The notes: generated by a model not told the origin, from the sequence alone. 64,000 bases of DNA from CAWHOW01 sp963831005 (GCA_963831005.1 CAWHOW010000027.1:62001-126000), one strand, 5' to 3'; numbered from the stretch's first letter, positions 28,281 through 39,317 are shown. Program-made: numbers and translations.

Positions 28281-28784
28281 TCAATTGTCACCAGGGTATC
28301 TGTCAAATATCACTTTATCAATCTGGGGAAATTGAAGCAATGTCTTTTCAATAAGCGGGTGAATGATGGAAATACTGTATGAAACTCCTACCCAACCATC
28401 AATATCTATGTCAAGAAGGACATAAGCAATTTTATTTTCCAGTTTAAAGTAAGCTATTGAAGCATGTTCTGGCCCCCCGGCAGTTGGAATCATTTCAGCG
28501 GCAGCTTCAGCGCTTTCTCTTACGATATCAGTTGTATAAGGAACACGTATCTGCTTTTTAATAAATGGCCATTCATTAGAAGGTGCACCTCCTCCATAAA
28601 TAATGAAATCGGTCATCGAATCAATATAACTGCCAATATCCCTAGGAACCATGATTGTTATTAATATTGAATCGGATTGTTTTGGATTGCCCACATTATC
28701 CTTTCCCTTTGAAAGCTGTATTTGAGATTGTGAAAACGACAGGGTCAGTTTTAAAGTTATTATAAGGAAGATTATATATTTCAT
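28281..28784 (-). CDS. Exported protein, possibly GerMN-like
   Basis: A 167-residue protein with a signal peptide (MKYIIFLIITLKLTLSFSQ). The second half (IAYFKLENKIAYVLLDIDID, then PLIEKTLLQFPQIDKVIF) resembles the GerMN fold, in which an expressed short sequence forms a beta strand before a helix and a conserved F-P-x-x-x-x-V-x-F end. The similarity is by eye only. No lipobox or sorting domain. Single gene in a region of unrelated neighbours. Confidence 0.5.
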   Translation of the reverse strand: MKYIIFLIITLKLTLSFSQSQIQLSKGKDNVGNPKQSDSILITIMVPRDIGSYIDSMTDFIIYGGGAPSNEWPFIKKQIRVPYTTDIVRESAEAAAEMIPTAGGPEHASIAYFKLENKIAYVLLDIDIDGWVGVSYSISIIHPLIEKTLLQFPQIDKVIFDRYPGDN

Positions 28785-29053
28785 AGTTCAGTAGTTTAGT
28801 AGTTATCTTATGTTCTATGCATTGAACATGTCTTCGTTATCGCATCAGGATAAACCTTAATGAACAAATTCAAATGGTAATAATGTTTCAAACGTCAAGA
28901 CAATAAAGATAAAAAAACAGTTTGAAATTCTACTTCAATTGCCACATTATTCATGACTGCCAAATAAAAGATAAGTATAGAGAAAACACAAAGTGCACAG
29001 AGAACTGCCCACTGCCTCTAACTCTGGCTAACTATCATTTTTATTAAATAACC

Positions 29054-29596
29054 TCACTTATTCTTTGTCACCCTGTTAAAGATAGTATCCTTCATACTAT
29101 TGAACTCCTTTTCATCGTATAACCGGGTAAGGTAGATTATCTTTCCCTGAGGATCAATTATAACGTTGCGGGTTACCCCGGCTTCTTTATTGGCATAAAG
29201 GGAGAAAACCTTGGCATCAGGATCAAGCGCCAGTGGATAGGTAATTTTAGCACTTTGGGCAAATTTAGTAGCCACATCAAGCGGCTCATTTCTGTCAATA
29301 CCAAGCAGTATAAAATCTTTCCCTTTTAACGGAAGCCATATCTCACTTTCAATGTGCGGCATTTCTTTTCGACAAACACTGCACCAACTGGCTGTGAACT
29401 GAAGCATGATAATTTTACCTTTATTCTCTGACAATTTAAATGTCTTGCCATCAATTGTAGTTACAGAAAAATCAGGGGCTGCCTGCCCTACTGTATCAAT
29501 ATAACCTCTGTCGTCATCCTGAACTTGTGCAATAATGCTGATGCTGGCCAATAATAAAATTATTATCAATATCTTAGGGCGACTAACTTTCTTCAT
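29054..29596 (-). CDS. TlpA-like thioredoxin-fold protein
   Basis: A 180-residue exported thiol-disulfide protein. It has an N-terminal signal sequence (ILIIILLLASISIIAQ), AAPDFSVTTIDGKTFKLSE and the redox motif WCSVC at about residue 72 in FTASWCSVCRKEMPH, then YPLALDPDAKVF with the cis-Pro region and GVTRNVIIDPQGKI. This is the AhpC/TSA-TlpA pattern used for disulfide reduction in the periplasm. The partner cannot be told from its neighbours. Confidence 0.9.
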   Translation of the reverse strand: MKKVSRPKILIIILLLASISIIAQVQDDDRGYIDTVGQAAPDFSVTTIDGKTFKLSENKGKIIMLQFTASWCSVCRKEMPHIESEIWLPLKGKDFILLGIDRNEPLDVATKFAQSAKITYPLALDPDAKVFSLYANKEAGVTRNVIIDPQGKIIYLTRLYDEKEFNSMKDTIFNRVTKNK

Positions 29597-29668
29597 AGTA
29601 TAAAATTTAATTTTCGTTTCAAAGATAGCTGAAATGTGTATGCATTGCTTACACTGCTTAATGAATTA

Positions 29669-30889
29669 TTATTCTTTCACTATCCTTATTACTTCAATCT
29701 TATCATTACAAATCACTCTCAAAATGTAAACCCCTTTTGAAAGCCTACTAATGTCAATGTCTGTTTTCCCTTGCTGGATTTGTTGTTGTAGAATTATCTG
29801 TCCTTGTATATTTAAAATATCTAATGTTGATTTTTCAATAGTAGCAATAGTAAAATTATTTATTGCAGGATTGGGATAAACATTAATGCCTGCCGATGCC
29901 AAACTATGCGAAGTAACACCTACCGTTACTGTATACGTTGAAATAAAATTACCTAATGAAGTAGGTCCATTACCAACTGCAATTGTATCTGTAACTGCAT
30001 TGTTAACACTATCTATTACACTTACAGTATTATTATCTTCATTCGCAACATATATTTTGCTTCCATCGGGGCTTACAGATATACCGACAGGATATGAAGG
30101 ATAAGGGCCAATCGCTATTGTACCCGATACAGTATCGGTAGCAGTGTTTATTATATTTACCGTACCATTATAATTATTATTTGCAACATATACTTTTTTA
30201 CCATTGGGACTGACACATATACCATCTGGTTGACCATTAATTGTAATTTTAGCTATGATAGTATCTGCATCTGTGTTTATTACAATTACTTTATTAGCAG
30301 TTTGATGTGATGTAACATATACCTTTTTCCCATCGGGACTTACACATATACCAACTGGTCCGTAATCAACAGTAATTGTGTCCAGAATAGTATTGGTAGC
30401 CGTGTTTATTACATTTATTGTATTAGCGCCATTATTTGCAACATAAACCCTGCTGCCATCTGGGCTTACACATATACCATCAGGTCCATTACCTACTGTA
30501 ACTGTAGTGGAAACATTATTTGTGGAAGTGTTTATTACACTCACTTTATCAGTTCCGCTATTTGTAACATACACAGTACTTCCATCGGGGCTTACACATA
30601 CGCCGCTTGGTTCGGAACCAACTGAAATTGTAGCCGAAACAGTATTTGTAGCCGTATTTATTACACTTACTTTATCATTGCCCCAATCTGCAATATATAC
30701 AGTACTTCCATCGGGGCTTACTGATACTCCGCCTGGAGTAGAGCCGACCGGAATTGTAGCTATCACACTATCCGTCGAAACATCAATAACGGATACCGTA
30801 TTAGCACTGCTATTTGTTATATAAGCAGTTTGCGCATTTGCATTCAAGCCAATTATGGCAAGTATTGAAATAATAAATAACTTCTTCAT
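29669..30889 (-). CDS. YVTN beta-propeller T9SS protein
   Basis: A 406-residue secreted protein. After the signal peptide (MKKLFIISILAIIGLNANAQ) about seven repeats of some 42 residues follow, with the pattern VSPDGSTVYVTNSGTDKVSV and INTATNTVSATI, typical of the YVTN family (YncE-like seven-bladed propeller). The C-terminal 75 residues (VYPNPAINNFTIATIEKST, SKGVYILRVICNDK) form a T9SS sorting domain. The DNA repeat is visible as a recurring ACTTCCATCGGGGCTTAC. Probably a cell-surface binding protein. Confidence 0.92.
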   Translation of the reverse strand: MKKLFIISILAIIGLNANAQTAYITNSSANTVSVIDVSTDSVIATIPVGSTPGGVSVSPDGSTVYIADWGNDKVSVINTATNTVSATISVGSEPSGVCVSPDGSTVYVTNSGTDKVSVINTSTNNVSTTVTVGNGPDGICVSPDGSRVYVANNGANTINVINTATNTILDTITVDYGPVGICVSPDGKKVYVTSHQTANKVIVINTDADTIIAKITINGQPDGICVSPNGKKVYVANNNYNGTVNIINTATDTVSGTIAIGPYPSYPVGISVSPDGSKIYVANEDNNTVSVIDSVNNAVTDTIAVGNGPTSLGNFISTYTVTVGVTSHSLASAGINVYPNPAINNFTIATIEKSTLDILNIQGQIILQQQIQQGKTDIDISRLSKGVYILRVICNDKIEVIRIVKE

Positions 30890-30956
30890 GTTAACAAATG
30901 TTTAATTTCTGAATTGTTAATTGTTTTATGTTTTCAGACTCACCCCCTTCCCCCAT

Positions 30957-31442
30957 AGCCGTCAGGTTAAGGATATAAACAATTGATTGTAAATAAAAAA
31001 CAGTTTGACATTAGTAAAGTAAATGAGAGTTTCAATACTATAGCAATTCACCAAAACTGCATACAATGAAACTCTCAAGTAAAAAATCAAACAAAGATAA
31101 AATAATAGAACAAATACAAGGATTTTTTGACCCAAAATATATAGAAGAAATATCCAGATTAACAAAATTTGTTCAACGAAAAAGTAAACTTCAAGGTGTA
31201 ATTTTTTTTTCTTATGTGTTTTTATAGCTAAGAAAGAAGGCACAATTAGTTTGGATGATTTATGCAGGGAATTACAAAGAGACGGTATCAAAATCAGAAA
31301 ACAAAGTTTGCAAGAACGGTTTAATGAACCGGCATCAAACTTTATGAAGAAGATGGTAGAACATGCATTATCGAAGAAGTTAGGATTAGATAAAGAAGGT
31401 ATAGAATGTCTATTTGGAAGGATTGTAGTAAATGATTCAACA
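30957..31442 (+). mobile_element. IS4-type insertion sequence remnant
   Basis: A plus-strand reading frame from ATG 31066 (MKLSSKKSNKDKIIEQIQ, FFDPKYIEEISRL) loses frame in a T run near 31201-31210, then resumes as KEGTISLDDLCRELQ and RIVVNDST. This is the N-terminal third of an IS4-family transposase up to its DST motif. The rest is missing: at about 31442 it abuts the complement of the next gene's end. CCGTCAGGTTAAG near 30960 may be the left terminus. An 11-bp inverted repeat (TGAGAGTTTCA) at 31025 and 31067 overlaps the start codon. Confidence 0.8.
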
Positions 31443-32138
31443 GCCATGCCCCACCGGCAATATGCCCGAATGGTTTATAGCCAGTATAGTTCCACTGGTA
31501 AGGTCGGTAACTTCAATAGTGCCTTCCAGTGAATAACAATCCACGTAGGTTCCTTTTGCCGGGATAACGCCTTTACCGCTAACCACCGCAACCCTGAAAA
31601 TATGCCCTTCCTCTCCTCTCGCCACCTTCTTTGCATGTATCTGCACCCATCCTATTCCGGCGGCAGTAACCCCAAAATCGGGCTGGGTGCTTGTTATTTT
31701 CTTGGTCAACCTTCCCCCGCAGATATTTGCCAGTGTTATACCTGCAGTAATATCGCCTGTAGTTGTAGCAGCATCATTGCAGGCGCCTTTCATAAAATTA
31801 ATTACCTTGTTGTACAAGTCAACCGTAATTTTTTTCTGGCCCAGTACCTGGTTGCTGGTATAGAGCTGTGGTATAAGTACAGTGCCGTTTGACATGGTCA
31901 GCAGCAAATTCGCCGCATTATGCACCACAGTATCGGTAGTTGTACAACCTGCCATAGCTGCCACACCTGATGTTTTCAAACCCAAACATTCTTTTATTAC
32001 AAATTCAGTAGGATCTGTTACCCTAAGAAGTTTAAGGCTGAGTTTTGGGAGATTTTTAACTAACGCCATCATGATGAACGTCATTACGAACCTTTCGCCA
32101 TAGCTGATTGGTTCTGATTTTAAAATTTTTGTTTCCAT
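31437..32138 (-). CDS. Conserved Bacteroidetes protein, 3' end cut by IS remnant
   Basis: 233 residues from ATG 32138 (METKILKSEPISYGERFV). The second half resembles a family with fibronectin III-like C-terminus found in Bacteroidetes (CGGRLTKKITSTQPDFGVT, GWVQIHAKKVARGEEGHIF). No signal peptide. The chain ends GILPVGHGC, and its last Cys and the stop TGA are supplied by the IS4 remnant at 31437-31442, so the native C-terminus is probably lost. Function unknown. It is GC-richer than its surroundings. Confidence 0.65.
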   Translation of the reverse strand: METKILKSEPISYGERFVMTFIMMALVKNLPKLSLKLLRVTDPTEFVIKECLGLKTSGVAAMAGCTTTDTVVHNAANLLLTMSNGTVLIPQLYTSNQVLGQKKITVDLYNKVINFMKGACNDAATTTGDITAGITLANICGGRLTKKITSTQPDFGVTAAGIGWVQIHAKKVARGEEGHIFRVAVVSGKGVIPAKGTYVDCYSLEGTIEVTDLTSGTILAINHSGILPVGHGC

Positions 32139-33166
32139 TGTTTTAATTTTTTTTGGTTAATAATTAAACTGCCTATCTGTTTTAATCAAGTTATGCAAAT
32201 AATTTTATAATTTGTTTTTGCGAATTTGTATAACAATGGATTTTAAATTATTTTCAATCTGCGAAAATCAGCGTAATCAGCGGGAAACAGAAAGAACTCC
32301 CGCAGATAGCGCAGATATACACAGAAAATCAATATTAAATTTTGACATAATAAATCTTTCAACTTGTTCGAAGCAGATAGGCAGTATAATTAATTGAATT
32401 ATTCGCAATACAAAGTTAAGTCGGCTGTCAAGCGAAAACAGCTCCCAATCAGTTAACGGTAGGTTTCGTCCAGTATTCGGCAGGGTTCAGCCAGTTAATA
32501 GTAAGCTAAAACGATTTGGGTGTTTTTTATCAATTTGCGATGCCATGCAGAGAAGAGAAGCGCGCAGGCAAAGGAAAATTTGGTGGGGCGGCTACGTGTG
32601 ATATTCTCTTTTCCCAACCCGCGTCAGCATGTGAGGATGTGGCAAACCAAAGGCATGTGCGTAAAGCAACATACTTTTTATTACAGCAGGGTAGACATCA
32701 GGCTAAATGGGTGTAATAAAAAGCGTTGCGGCCGGTTTGCATATCCGTGTATGCATGTGCGCAGGGAAAATGCCTTCGCGCGTTGCGTCTTTTTCTTTTG
32801 GAACTTTTCTTTTGGACGAGCAAAAGAAAAGTGGAAATACTTTCAGATACATTCATAGTTCCTTACTTTTCTCCTCGATGAGAAAAGTAACAAAAGAATC
32901 AACATCTCTCCTTTAGTAAACGTAAACATGAAATAAAAAAATACAATAGAGTTCTTAGGAAAATAGTTACTCTTTTCAGTTCGAGCAGGGGTGATACTGG
33001 CGGGATAATAAGGTCTGTTACTCGCCTTCACGTAAAAATACCTGTTTTTTCTTTATTAAATCGGGTCAATATACTCTTGGCCAGCTTATGTTCCTGATAT
33101 AATTTAGCATACTGGAAATACATTAAATTTGCTTATTCTAAAAGTCATTATAATTAAAAAGATACT
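32139..33166. other. 1-kb intergenic region with two perfect hairpins
   Basis: Short reading frames here have no family features and overlap in several frames, so none is called. Two hairpins stand out: ACTTTTCTTTTG with a GACGAG loop (32803-32832, 12-bp stem) and TTACTTTTCTC with a CTCGAT loop (32863-32890, 11-bp stem). The 32520-32830 stretch is richer in GC than its flanks and may be old mobile DNA. Confidence 0.55.
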
Positions 33167-35287
33167 ATGAAAACAAAACTTACTTTATTATTTTTCTTTT
33201 GCATTTATATTGCTGCATTCGCACAGTGGCAGCCAACCAATGGATTGTTTGCGGGCTCAGTTCAATCGGTGGTGGTGAGTAACGGTGAGATCATTGCCGG
33301 AACTAATTATATTTATAAATCATCCGATAATGGCAAAACTTGGTTCGTGAGCAACAACGGTATAACTGGTACTGTTACCGCTATCCGCGGCCTGGCAAAG
33401 AGCGGTGGCAACCTTGTTGCTGTGAGCGATGCAGGAGCATTTTATTCGACCGATAACGGCAACAACTGGACACAAAGTTCAGGCACAGCAAGCTTGAATA
33501 TATGGTGCCTTGTTAACGGGGGAAGCGACACCCTGTTCATGTCAACATACGCAAACGGGGTGTATAGGTCAACTAATAAAGGCGTAACCTGGAATGCCGC
33601 GAGTTCGGGCATCAACACCGCACAGCCCATATATGCACTGGCTGTTAAAGGTCACGATATTTATGCAGGTAGTGATGGATATGGTATTTATAAATCAATT
33701 GACAAGGGTGCAACTTGGAATACTGTAAATACAGGCTTGCCGGGAAGTTATTATGCTATAGGAGCCATGGCCGTCCACGGAAACCATATCTACGCTGGTA
33801 CTTATGGAGCAGGTATGTATTATTCTTCAGATAATGGAGCACACTGGCTTGCTTTGAATAATGGCATATCAGCATCTGATAACATACTTGGCATGGCTGT
33901 TAATGGCAACTCTATTTATGCAAGCACGCTTACCGGGACCTTATATAAAACCACCGATTCCACTAACTGGAATGCTGTTTCAATTCCAACTTATGTTACC
34001 ACAAGATACCAGGCGTTTTATTCTGCAAATGGTGTATTTTATGTGGGAACATGGGGGGCACAGGGTACAGAAAAATCTTATGGCCTTTTCAGAACAAAAG
34101 ATGACGGCAACACCTGGCAACAGATAGGTATTACTGATTACCCCGTTTCGGTTCTCGAAGTTTCAGGGAGCAATATAATTGGTGGCACATCAGATATCAC
34201 GGGAAACTCTTACCGTGTTTCATTATTTCAAACCACCGAAACGGATACTACATGGTCATATAATTTTGGCGGATTCAACGGGAAAGATATGACCGCTCTA
34301 AAAGCAAACGGAGCTGTTATGTATTTGTTCGATAATGAAGATCCCGGCAATTCGCTGGTGTATCGCTCCACTAATAATGGCAACAACTGGACAAGCACAG
34401 GTTTCAATGCATTGTATAATAACTTTGTAACCTTTGCTACTGCTGGTTCATATATTTATGCGGGCGACAATTCCCCCTATTACTCTTCCGATCATGTTTT
34501 TGTAAGTTCTGATAATGGAGGTACATGGAACCCTGTAAATGGTGGTGCCTTATCTGCCACGAATGTTTATGCTCTTGCTTTAAACGGCACTTCATTGTTT
34601 GTAGCCACTGATAACGGAATTTTCAAAAACACTGTTGGCTTAAATGCTTGGACTGTCGCTGATACCGGTTTACCGGCCAGTATAATTGTCAAATCGCTTT
34701 ATGTTACAGGGGGCACTATTTATGCAGGAACGCAAGGCAATGGAATATACAAATCGGTTAATAATGGCGGTCTATGGACAAGCATAAATACAGGAATACC
34801 TTTATATGCTGATATTACCTGCTTTTCATCTTCAGGAAGCGCTGTTTTAGCAGGAACTGACAATGGAGTTTTTCTAATGCCCAGCGGAGGAACATCGTGG
34901 ACAAGATTTAACACCGGGCTTATAGATACATCAATAACTGCAATGGTTACAAGCCCGAATTATATATGGGTGGGAACAACAAGCCAGGGAGTATGGCGAA
35001 GAGAATTGTCGCAAATAATTACAGGCATAAAAGAAGTTCCATCAGATCCTTCGTTTAAAATATTACCAAACCCTGCAACTACTTCAATAAGGGTAGAAAT
35101 TCCAAATGCAAATAATAATACAGATAATAATATTTTGATCTATAATTCAGAAGGCAGCCTTGTATGGCAGGAAAACACATCAAAAGCTGTTCTAAATATT
35201 GACATTAGTAAGCTTTCAAAAGGGATCTATTTTGTAAAGATATATAACAACGATTATATCCATACTGAAAAAATGGTTGTTCAATAG
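33167..35287 (+). CDS. Secreted BNR/Asp-box propeller T9SS protein
   Basis: A 706-residue exported protein. The signal peptide (MKTKLTLLFFFCIYIAAFAQ) is followed by at least nine Asp-box motifs of the form SSDNGKTW, STDNGNNWT, STNKGVTW, SIDKGATW and SVNNGGLW, spaced about 50-60 residues apart, as in sialidase-fold or Vps10-like propellers. The last 80 residues (ILPNPATTSIRVEI, SKGIYFVKIYNND) are a T9SS sorting domain. No sialidase active-site Arg triad was identified, so a binding role is more likely than hydrolysis. First gene of a plus-strand segment of exported proteins. Confidence 0.9.
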   Translation: MKTKLTLLFFFCIYIAAFAQWQPTNGLFAGSVQSVVVSNGEIIAGTNYIYKSSDNGKTWFVSNNGITGTVTAIRGLAKSGGNLVAVSDAGAFYSTDNGNNWTQSSGTASLNIWCLVNGGSDTLFMSTYANGVYRSTNKGVTWNAASSGINTAQPIYALAVKGHDIYAGSDGYGIYKSIDKGATWNTVNTGLPGSYYAIGAMAVHGNHIYAGTYGAGMYYSSDNGAHWLALNNGISASDNILGMAVNGNSIYASTLTGTLYKTTDSTNWNAVSIPTYVTTRYQAFYSANGVFYVGTWGAQGTEKSYGLFRTKDDGNTWQQIGITDYPVSVLEVSGSNIIGGTSDITGNSYRVSLFQTTETDTTWSYNFGGFNGKDMTALKANGAVMYLFDNEDPGNSLVYRSTNNGNNWTSTGFNALYNNFVTFATAGSYIYAGDNSPYYSSDHVFVSSDNGGTWNPVNGGALSATNVYALALNGTSLFVATDNGIFKNTVGLNAWTVADTGLPASIIVKSLYVTGGTIYAGTQGNGIYKSVNNGGLWTSINTGIPLYADITCFSSSGSAVLAGTDNGVFLMPSGGTSWTRFNTGLIDTSITAMVTSPNYIWVGTTSQGVWRRELSQIITGIKEVPSDPSFKILPNPATTSIRVEIPNANNNTDNNILIYNSEGSLVWQENTSKAVLNIDISKLSKGIYFVKIYNNDYIHTEKMVVQ

Positions 35288-35413
35288 AGATTATGTATAA
35301 CTACTGCTATAAATGTATAGGCATAGTGCGCAATGCATAATTGTAATTACTTAATAAACATCAGATAAATTTCAAACACATCCATACATACAAATAAGCA
35401 AAACAAATAAACC

Positions 35414-38400
35414 ATGAAAAATAGAACTATAGCACTTATTTTTTGTTTTATTGCAATCGCTTTTATTAAAACAAATGCAGCTACATGGACAGTAACCAAT
35501 ACTTCGGATGCAGGAGCAGGATCATTGCGTCAGGCAATTACTTCAGCTAATTCAAACCCAATGGATGCAGATAATATAGTTTTTAATATTCCAACTTCTG
35601 ATCCGAATTATAATGCAACAACCGGTGTTTACACAATAACGCTTGCATCATTGTTACCCACTGTTAACAGTGTTTCTGTTTCTATTGACGGGACAACACA
35701 ACCCGGCAGCTCTAATCCGTATGGCCCGGAGATATGTATAAACAGCACCACCAACCTATATTATGCATTGTGTTTCCCCTTCTCGGGAGGTGTTGTAAAA
35801 AGTTTGATCATAAATGGATTTCAAAATGGTATAGTGCTAACGACTTATAGCACCTACCCAAGCGGAAGCTGTACTATATCCAACTGCTATATTGGTGTGA
35901 ATCATGATGGCAGCGCTGCTATTTCTAATGGCAATGGCATAGTGCTGTATGACGGCGTGGCTAACAATACAATAAGTAACAATCTTATTTCAGGAAATAC
36001 AACAGCGGGTTTACTTGTTCAAAGATCAAACGGAAATATTATTCAGGGAAATAAAATAGGATGCGACAGAACAGGAATGTTCGCTATTTCCAACTATTAC
36101 GGTGTAGCCATTGATTCATCAGCCAGCAATACTATTGGAGGAAACACTTCTGCTGAAAGCAATATCATCTCGGGAAATGCTTATGCCGGTATTGGGATAA
36201 ACTCAAACATCTCCTATAATAACAGTATCAAGGGAAATTATATTGGCATCAATATAAACGGAGCTGCAAGAACAGATACTATACCTAATTATTATGGTAT
36301 TGCAATCAACGACTCTTATAATAATACTATTGGAGGCTCAACAGCAGGCGAAAGAAATATCATTTCAGGTAATCCGGGCGGTGGAATTTCTATTGATGGT
36401 TCAAATGCAATTAACAACATTATAAAGGGAAACTATATAGGAACCAATGTTGCAGGCACTGATTCTATTCCAAATTCAAACGGAATACTTCTTAGCGGTG
36501 TTTCAAAGAATATTATAGGTGGAAGCAATACAGGCGAGGGCAATTTGATTTCAGGTAATACTGCAGCAGGAATTGTAATGGTTTACATTGGTACACGCTT
36601 AAACACTGTTATAGGAAATTATATCGGCACTAATTATCAGGGAAATCAAATCCTGAGCAACTATACAGGAATCTATATTAAAAGCAATGCCAATAATAAT
36701 ACAATTGGAGGCTCTGCGACAGGCGACCGGAATATCATTTCGGGGAATATTGCCATGGGTGTATGTGTTGAATCGGCTGACAGTAATGTGGTGAAGGGAA
36801 ATTATATTGGTCCTGATGTTACCGGTTTGAACACTTTAAGACTTTCAAACGACACCCTTGTCCAGCAGAATGGCTTATATTTTAATGCCTATTCCCAATA
36901 TAATATTGCAGGGGGATACGCAGCAGGCGAAGGAAATGTGATCTCAGGAAACAGAATGTATGGCCATACATTATATGGCAATGCTTCATACAATTACACT
37001 ATAGGGAATTACATAGGAGTGGATGCAACTGGCAATCATGCCATGCCCAATGCAACAGGTATTTGTGTAGATGGCAGCGCCAATCATAATCCTATCATTA
37101 ACAATGTACTTTCAGGCAATCATTCTTACGGACTTTTCATTGTTACAACAGGCTCGGATTACAATGTTCTGAAAGGAAACAAAATAGGAACCAATGCGGC
37201 AGGAACTGATACTGTTCCCAATCAAAGCGGCTTGCTTATAGGCGGGGGAACAAAATACGATACCATTGGAGGGACTTCGGCTGCCAGACAGGAACATCAT
37301 TTCAGGGAATAAGTTTGATGGTATTGAAGTTGCAGATCTTTACACTTCTCACTGCAATATAGCAGGAAATTATATAGGGACTGATGTAAATGGAACCACT
37401 GCATTGCCTAATTCTATTGGCATCGGTTTAAGTACAAACCCCGGCAAAATCAATATAGAGAATAATGTGATAAGCGGGAACAACTACCTGGGCCTTGTTC
37501 TTTATGAGCATAGCGACAGCAATACAATTTACAGTAATAAAATTGGTATTGCTTCGGACGGGACAACAGCCCTGAAAAATAAAAGCGCGGGAATTGTTAT
37601 TGCAAAAACTTCAAAATATAATAAAATAGGCGCTCCGAATAAAGGCAATATTGTTGCCTATAACGACAGCATCGGCATTGCCATTGGCGATTATGTGGAC
37701 ACAGAAACGGTGTATAATACCATTTCTGCAAATCAGGTTTATAATAATGGCATGATGGACATTGATATTTATCCTGTCGGTGTAAATACCAACGATGCAG
37801 GCGATACCTGTACCAAAGGACCTGATAATATGCTGAATTACCCCGTGATACAAAGTGTTTTCCTCGACTGGCATGGAATTTCAACCATTATGGGAACTAT
37901 GGATTATACTATTCATGGAGGACCAGTGGGAATAAGAATAGAGCTTTTTAAATCCAATGGAACAAATACTTTCAATCATGGAGGAGCTACCGCTTATCTC
38001 GGAGATACAGTAATAGTGAACAGTTCGGGTAACTGGAGTTTTCATTGTACAGGATTGAGTGCAGGCGATATGGTAACGGCTACTGCAACTGATATTTATG
38101 GCAATACTTCCGAATTAGCCCTAAACTCAGGTATTACTGTGGGTATTAAGGAAGTTGCATCAACCAAGAGTTTCTCTGTTTTTCCTAATCCGGCGACAAA
38201 CTCGTTAACAATAGAAATCCCGCAAGCGGCAGTTGGCAGTATGCAGTCGGCAGTAAGCAATATTGATATATACAATTTGATAGGTGATAAGATATATAGT
38301 TCACCGATTAATGAAAACCGATTACCGTTTACCATTAACATAGCTGATTTTCCGGTTGGGGTTTATGTTATAGAAGTAAAAACCGAAAAGGGATTAGAAA

Positions 38401-38423
38401 TGAGTAAGTTTGTTAAAGAATAA
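35414..38423 (+). pseudogene. Beta-helix T9SS protein with one frameshift
   Basis: Two overlapping frames encode one protein. 35414-37312 starts with a signal peptide (MKNRTIALIFCFIAIAFIK) and many parallel beta-helix turns such as NTIGGSTAGERNIISGN and IIKGNYIGTN, then derails at ARQEHHFRE. 37266-38423 continues in the next frame with DRNIISGNKFDGIEV and ends in a T9SS sorting domain (FPNPATNSLTIEI). Deleting one A near 37284 (GCCAGACAGG to GCCGACAGG) restores the repeat. Rejoined length is about 1000 residues. Paralogue at 43913-45961. Cell-surface carbohydrate-binding or lyase-like proteins often have this fold. Confidence 0.88.
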
Positions 38424-38590
38424 CCAATATCCAACACCCAATGTCCAATAATGAAGTGAAAAATTACCTGGAAATTGGACGTTCGATATTCGATATTGGA
38501 AATTGAGAAACTGAAAACTTCACTTTAGGCATTTTATGGACTTTAAGCACTTCTTTTATATAACAATACTTAGGTAAATTTTTAAAGTAT

Positions 38591-38686
38591 GGGACTAAAG
38601 TCCCTGATATTAGTGGGTTTTGTCAGTAACCCCAGACTTAAGTCTGGGGTTATGCAAACACCGTTCAAATATAGGGCTTTAGCCCT
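38591..38686. repeat. REP-like palindrome cluster
   Basis: Three perfect palindromes: GGGACTAAAGTCCC (38591), a 22-bp one ACCCCAGACTTAAG... centred at 38639-38640 (38629-38650), and AGGGCTTTAGCCCT (38673). They lie downstream of a secreted-protein gene. Similar in style to the clusters at 18151 and 48568. Confidence 0.65.
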
Positions 38687-38794
38687 GAAAGGTATCATCT
38701 TTTTAAATAAATTACCGAACTATTGATATAAAGGCATATAAATCAACTCGTTCTTTGAAGCTTTCCTGCTGAACAGCTAGGTAATAAACGCAGT

Positions 38795-39098
38795 TATTGT
38801 AATAGTTACCGCAAGTATTATAATAGTTTGTGCAAGTATTTAAATAGTTTGCGCAAGTATTTAAATAGTCTCTGCAAGTATTTAAATAGTTTGTGCATGT
38901 ATTTAAATAGTTTGTGCAAGTATTTAAATAGTCTCTGCATGTATTTAAATAGTTTGTGCATGTATTTAAATAGTTTGTGCAAGTATTTAAATAGTCTCTG
39001 CATGTATTTAAATAGTTTGTGCAAGTATTTAAATAGTCTCTGCAAGTATTTAAATAGTTTGTGCAAGTATTTAAATAGTTACTGCAACTCTTTATAAA
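38795..39098. repeat. 21-bp palindromic tandem array 2 (about 14.5 units)
   Basis: Units of a 10-bp palindrome TATTTAAATA plus an 11-bp spacer, GTTTGTGCAAG or GTCTCTGCAAG. Perfect palindromes begin at 38837, 38858, 38879 and every 21 bp to 39068, with degenerate units at 38795, 38816 and 39089. Both strands are open in several frames because of the period; the minus strand reads as YLNTCTN/YLNTCRD heptads. The design and length match array 1 (17646-17950), though the sequence differs. Confidence 0.93.
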
Positions 39099-39104
39099 AT
39101 ACGC

Positions 39105-39317
39105 CATAATGACAGCGCAGAAGGCAGTTTTGGCATAAATGTTAGGGCAATTAATATAAGGAAAGTGAATTTTGGTAAATTTGTTGAAGAAATAATTTAA
39201 AAGGAAAATAACATTTCTGAGAGCAAAACAAGCATTTTTGAGTACATTGGCTATTACGATGTAATACCTGAAAACAAGTTACCTGCAAGCAAAAAAGACA
39301 ATAAATGGAAGATATAG
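39105..39317 (+). pseudogene. Gene remnant after the 21-bp array
   Basis: A plus-strand frame leaving the array reads DSAEGSFGINVRAINIRK and FGKFVEEII, meets a TAA, then continues in the same frame as ISESKTSIFEYIGYYDVIPE and ends at TAG 39315-39317. The last codons overlap the start of the next gene. It has no start codon. Family not recognised; the array may have replaced its 5' part. Confidence 0.35.

Noticed and set aside
32516..32916. Small overlapping reading frames as genes
   Set aside because: Several frames overlap in the same DNA with no recognisable family or start signal; hairpins occupy part of it.
33167..35287. Active sialidase
   Set aside because: Asp-boxes are present but the catalytic Arg triad and Tyr/Glu pair could not be identified.
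38795..39098. CRISPR array
   Set aside because: Units are 21 bp with no unique spacers and no cas genes nearby; the spacers are part of the repeat.
38712..39107. Cysteine-rich heptad-repeat protein (YLNTCTN)n on the minus strand
   Set aside because: Open frames occur on both strands because the DNA period is 21; no signal peptide, and the palindromic DNA explains it better.
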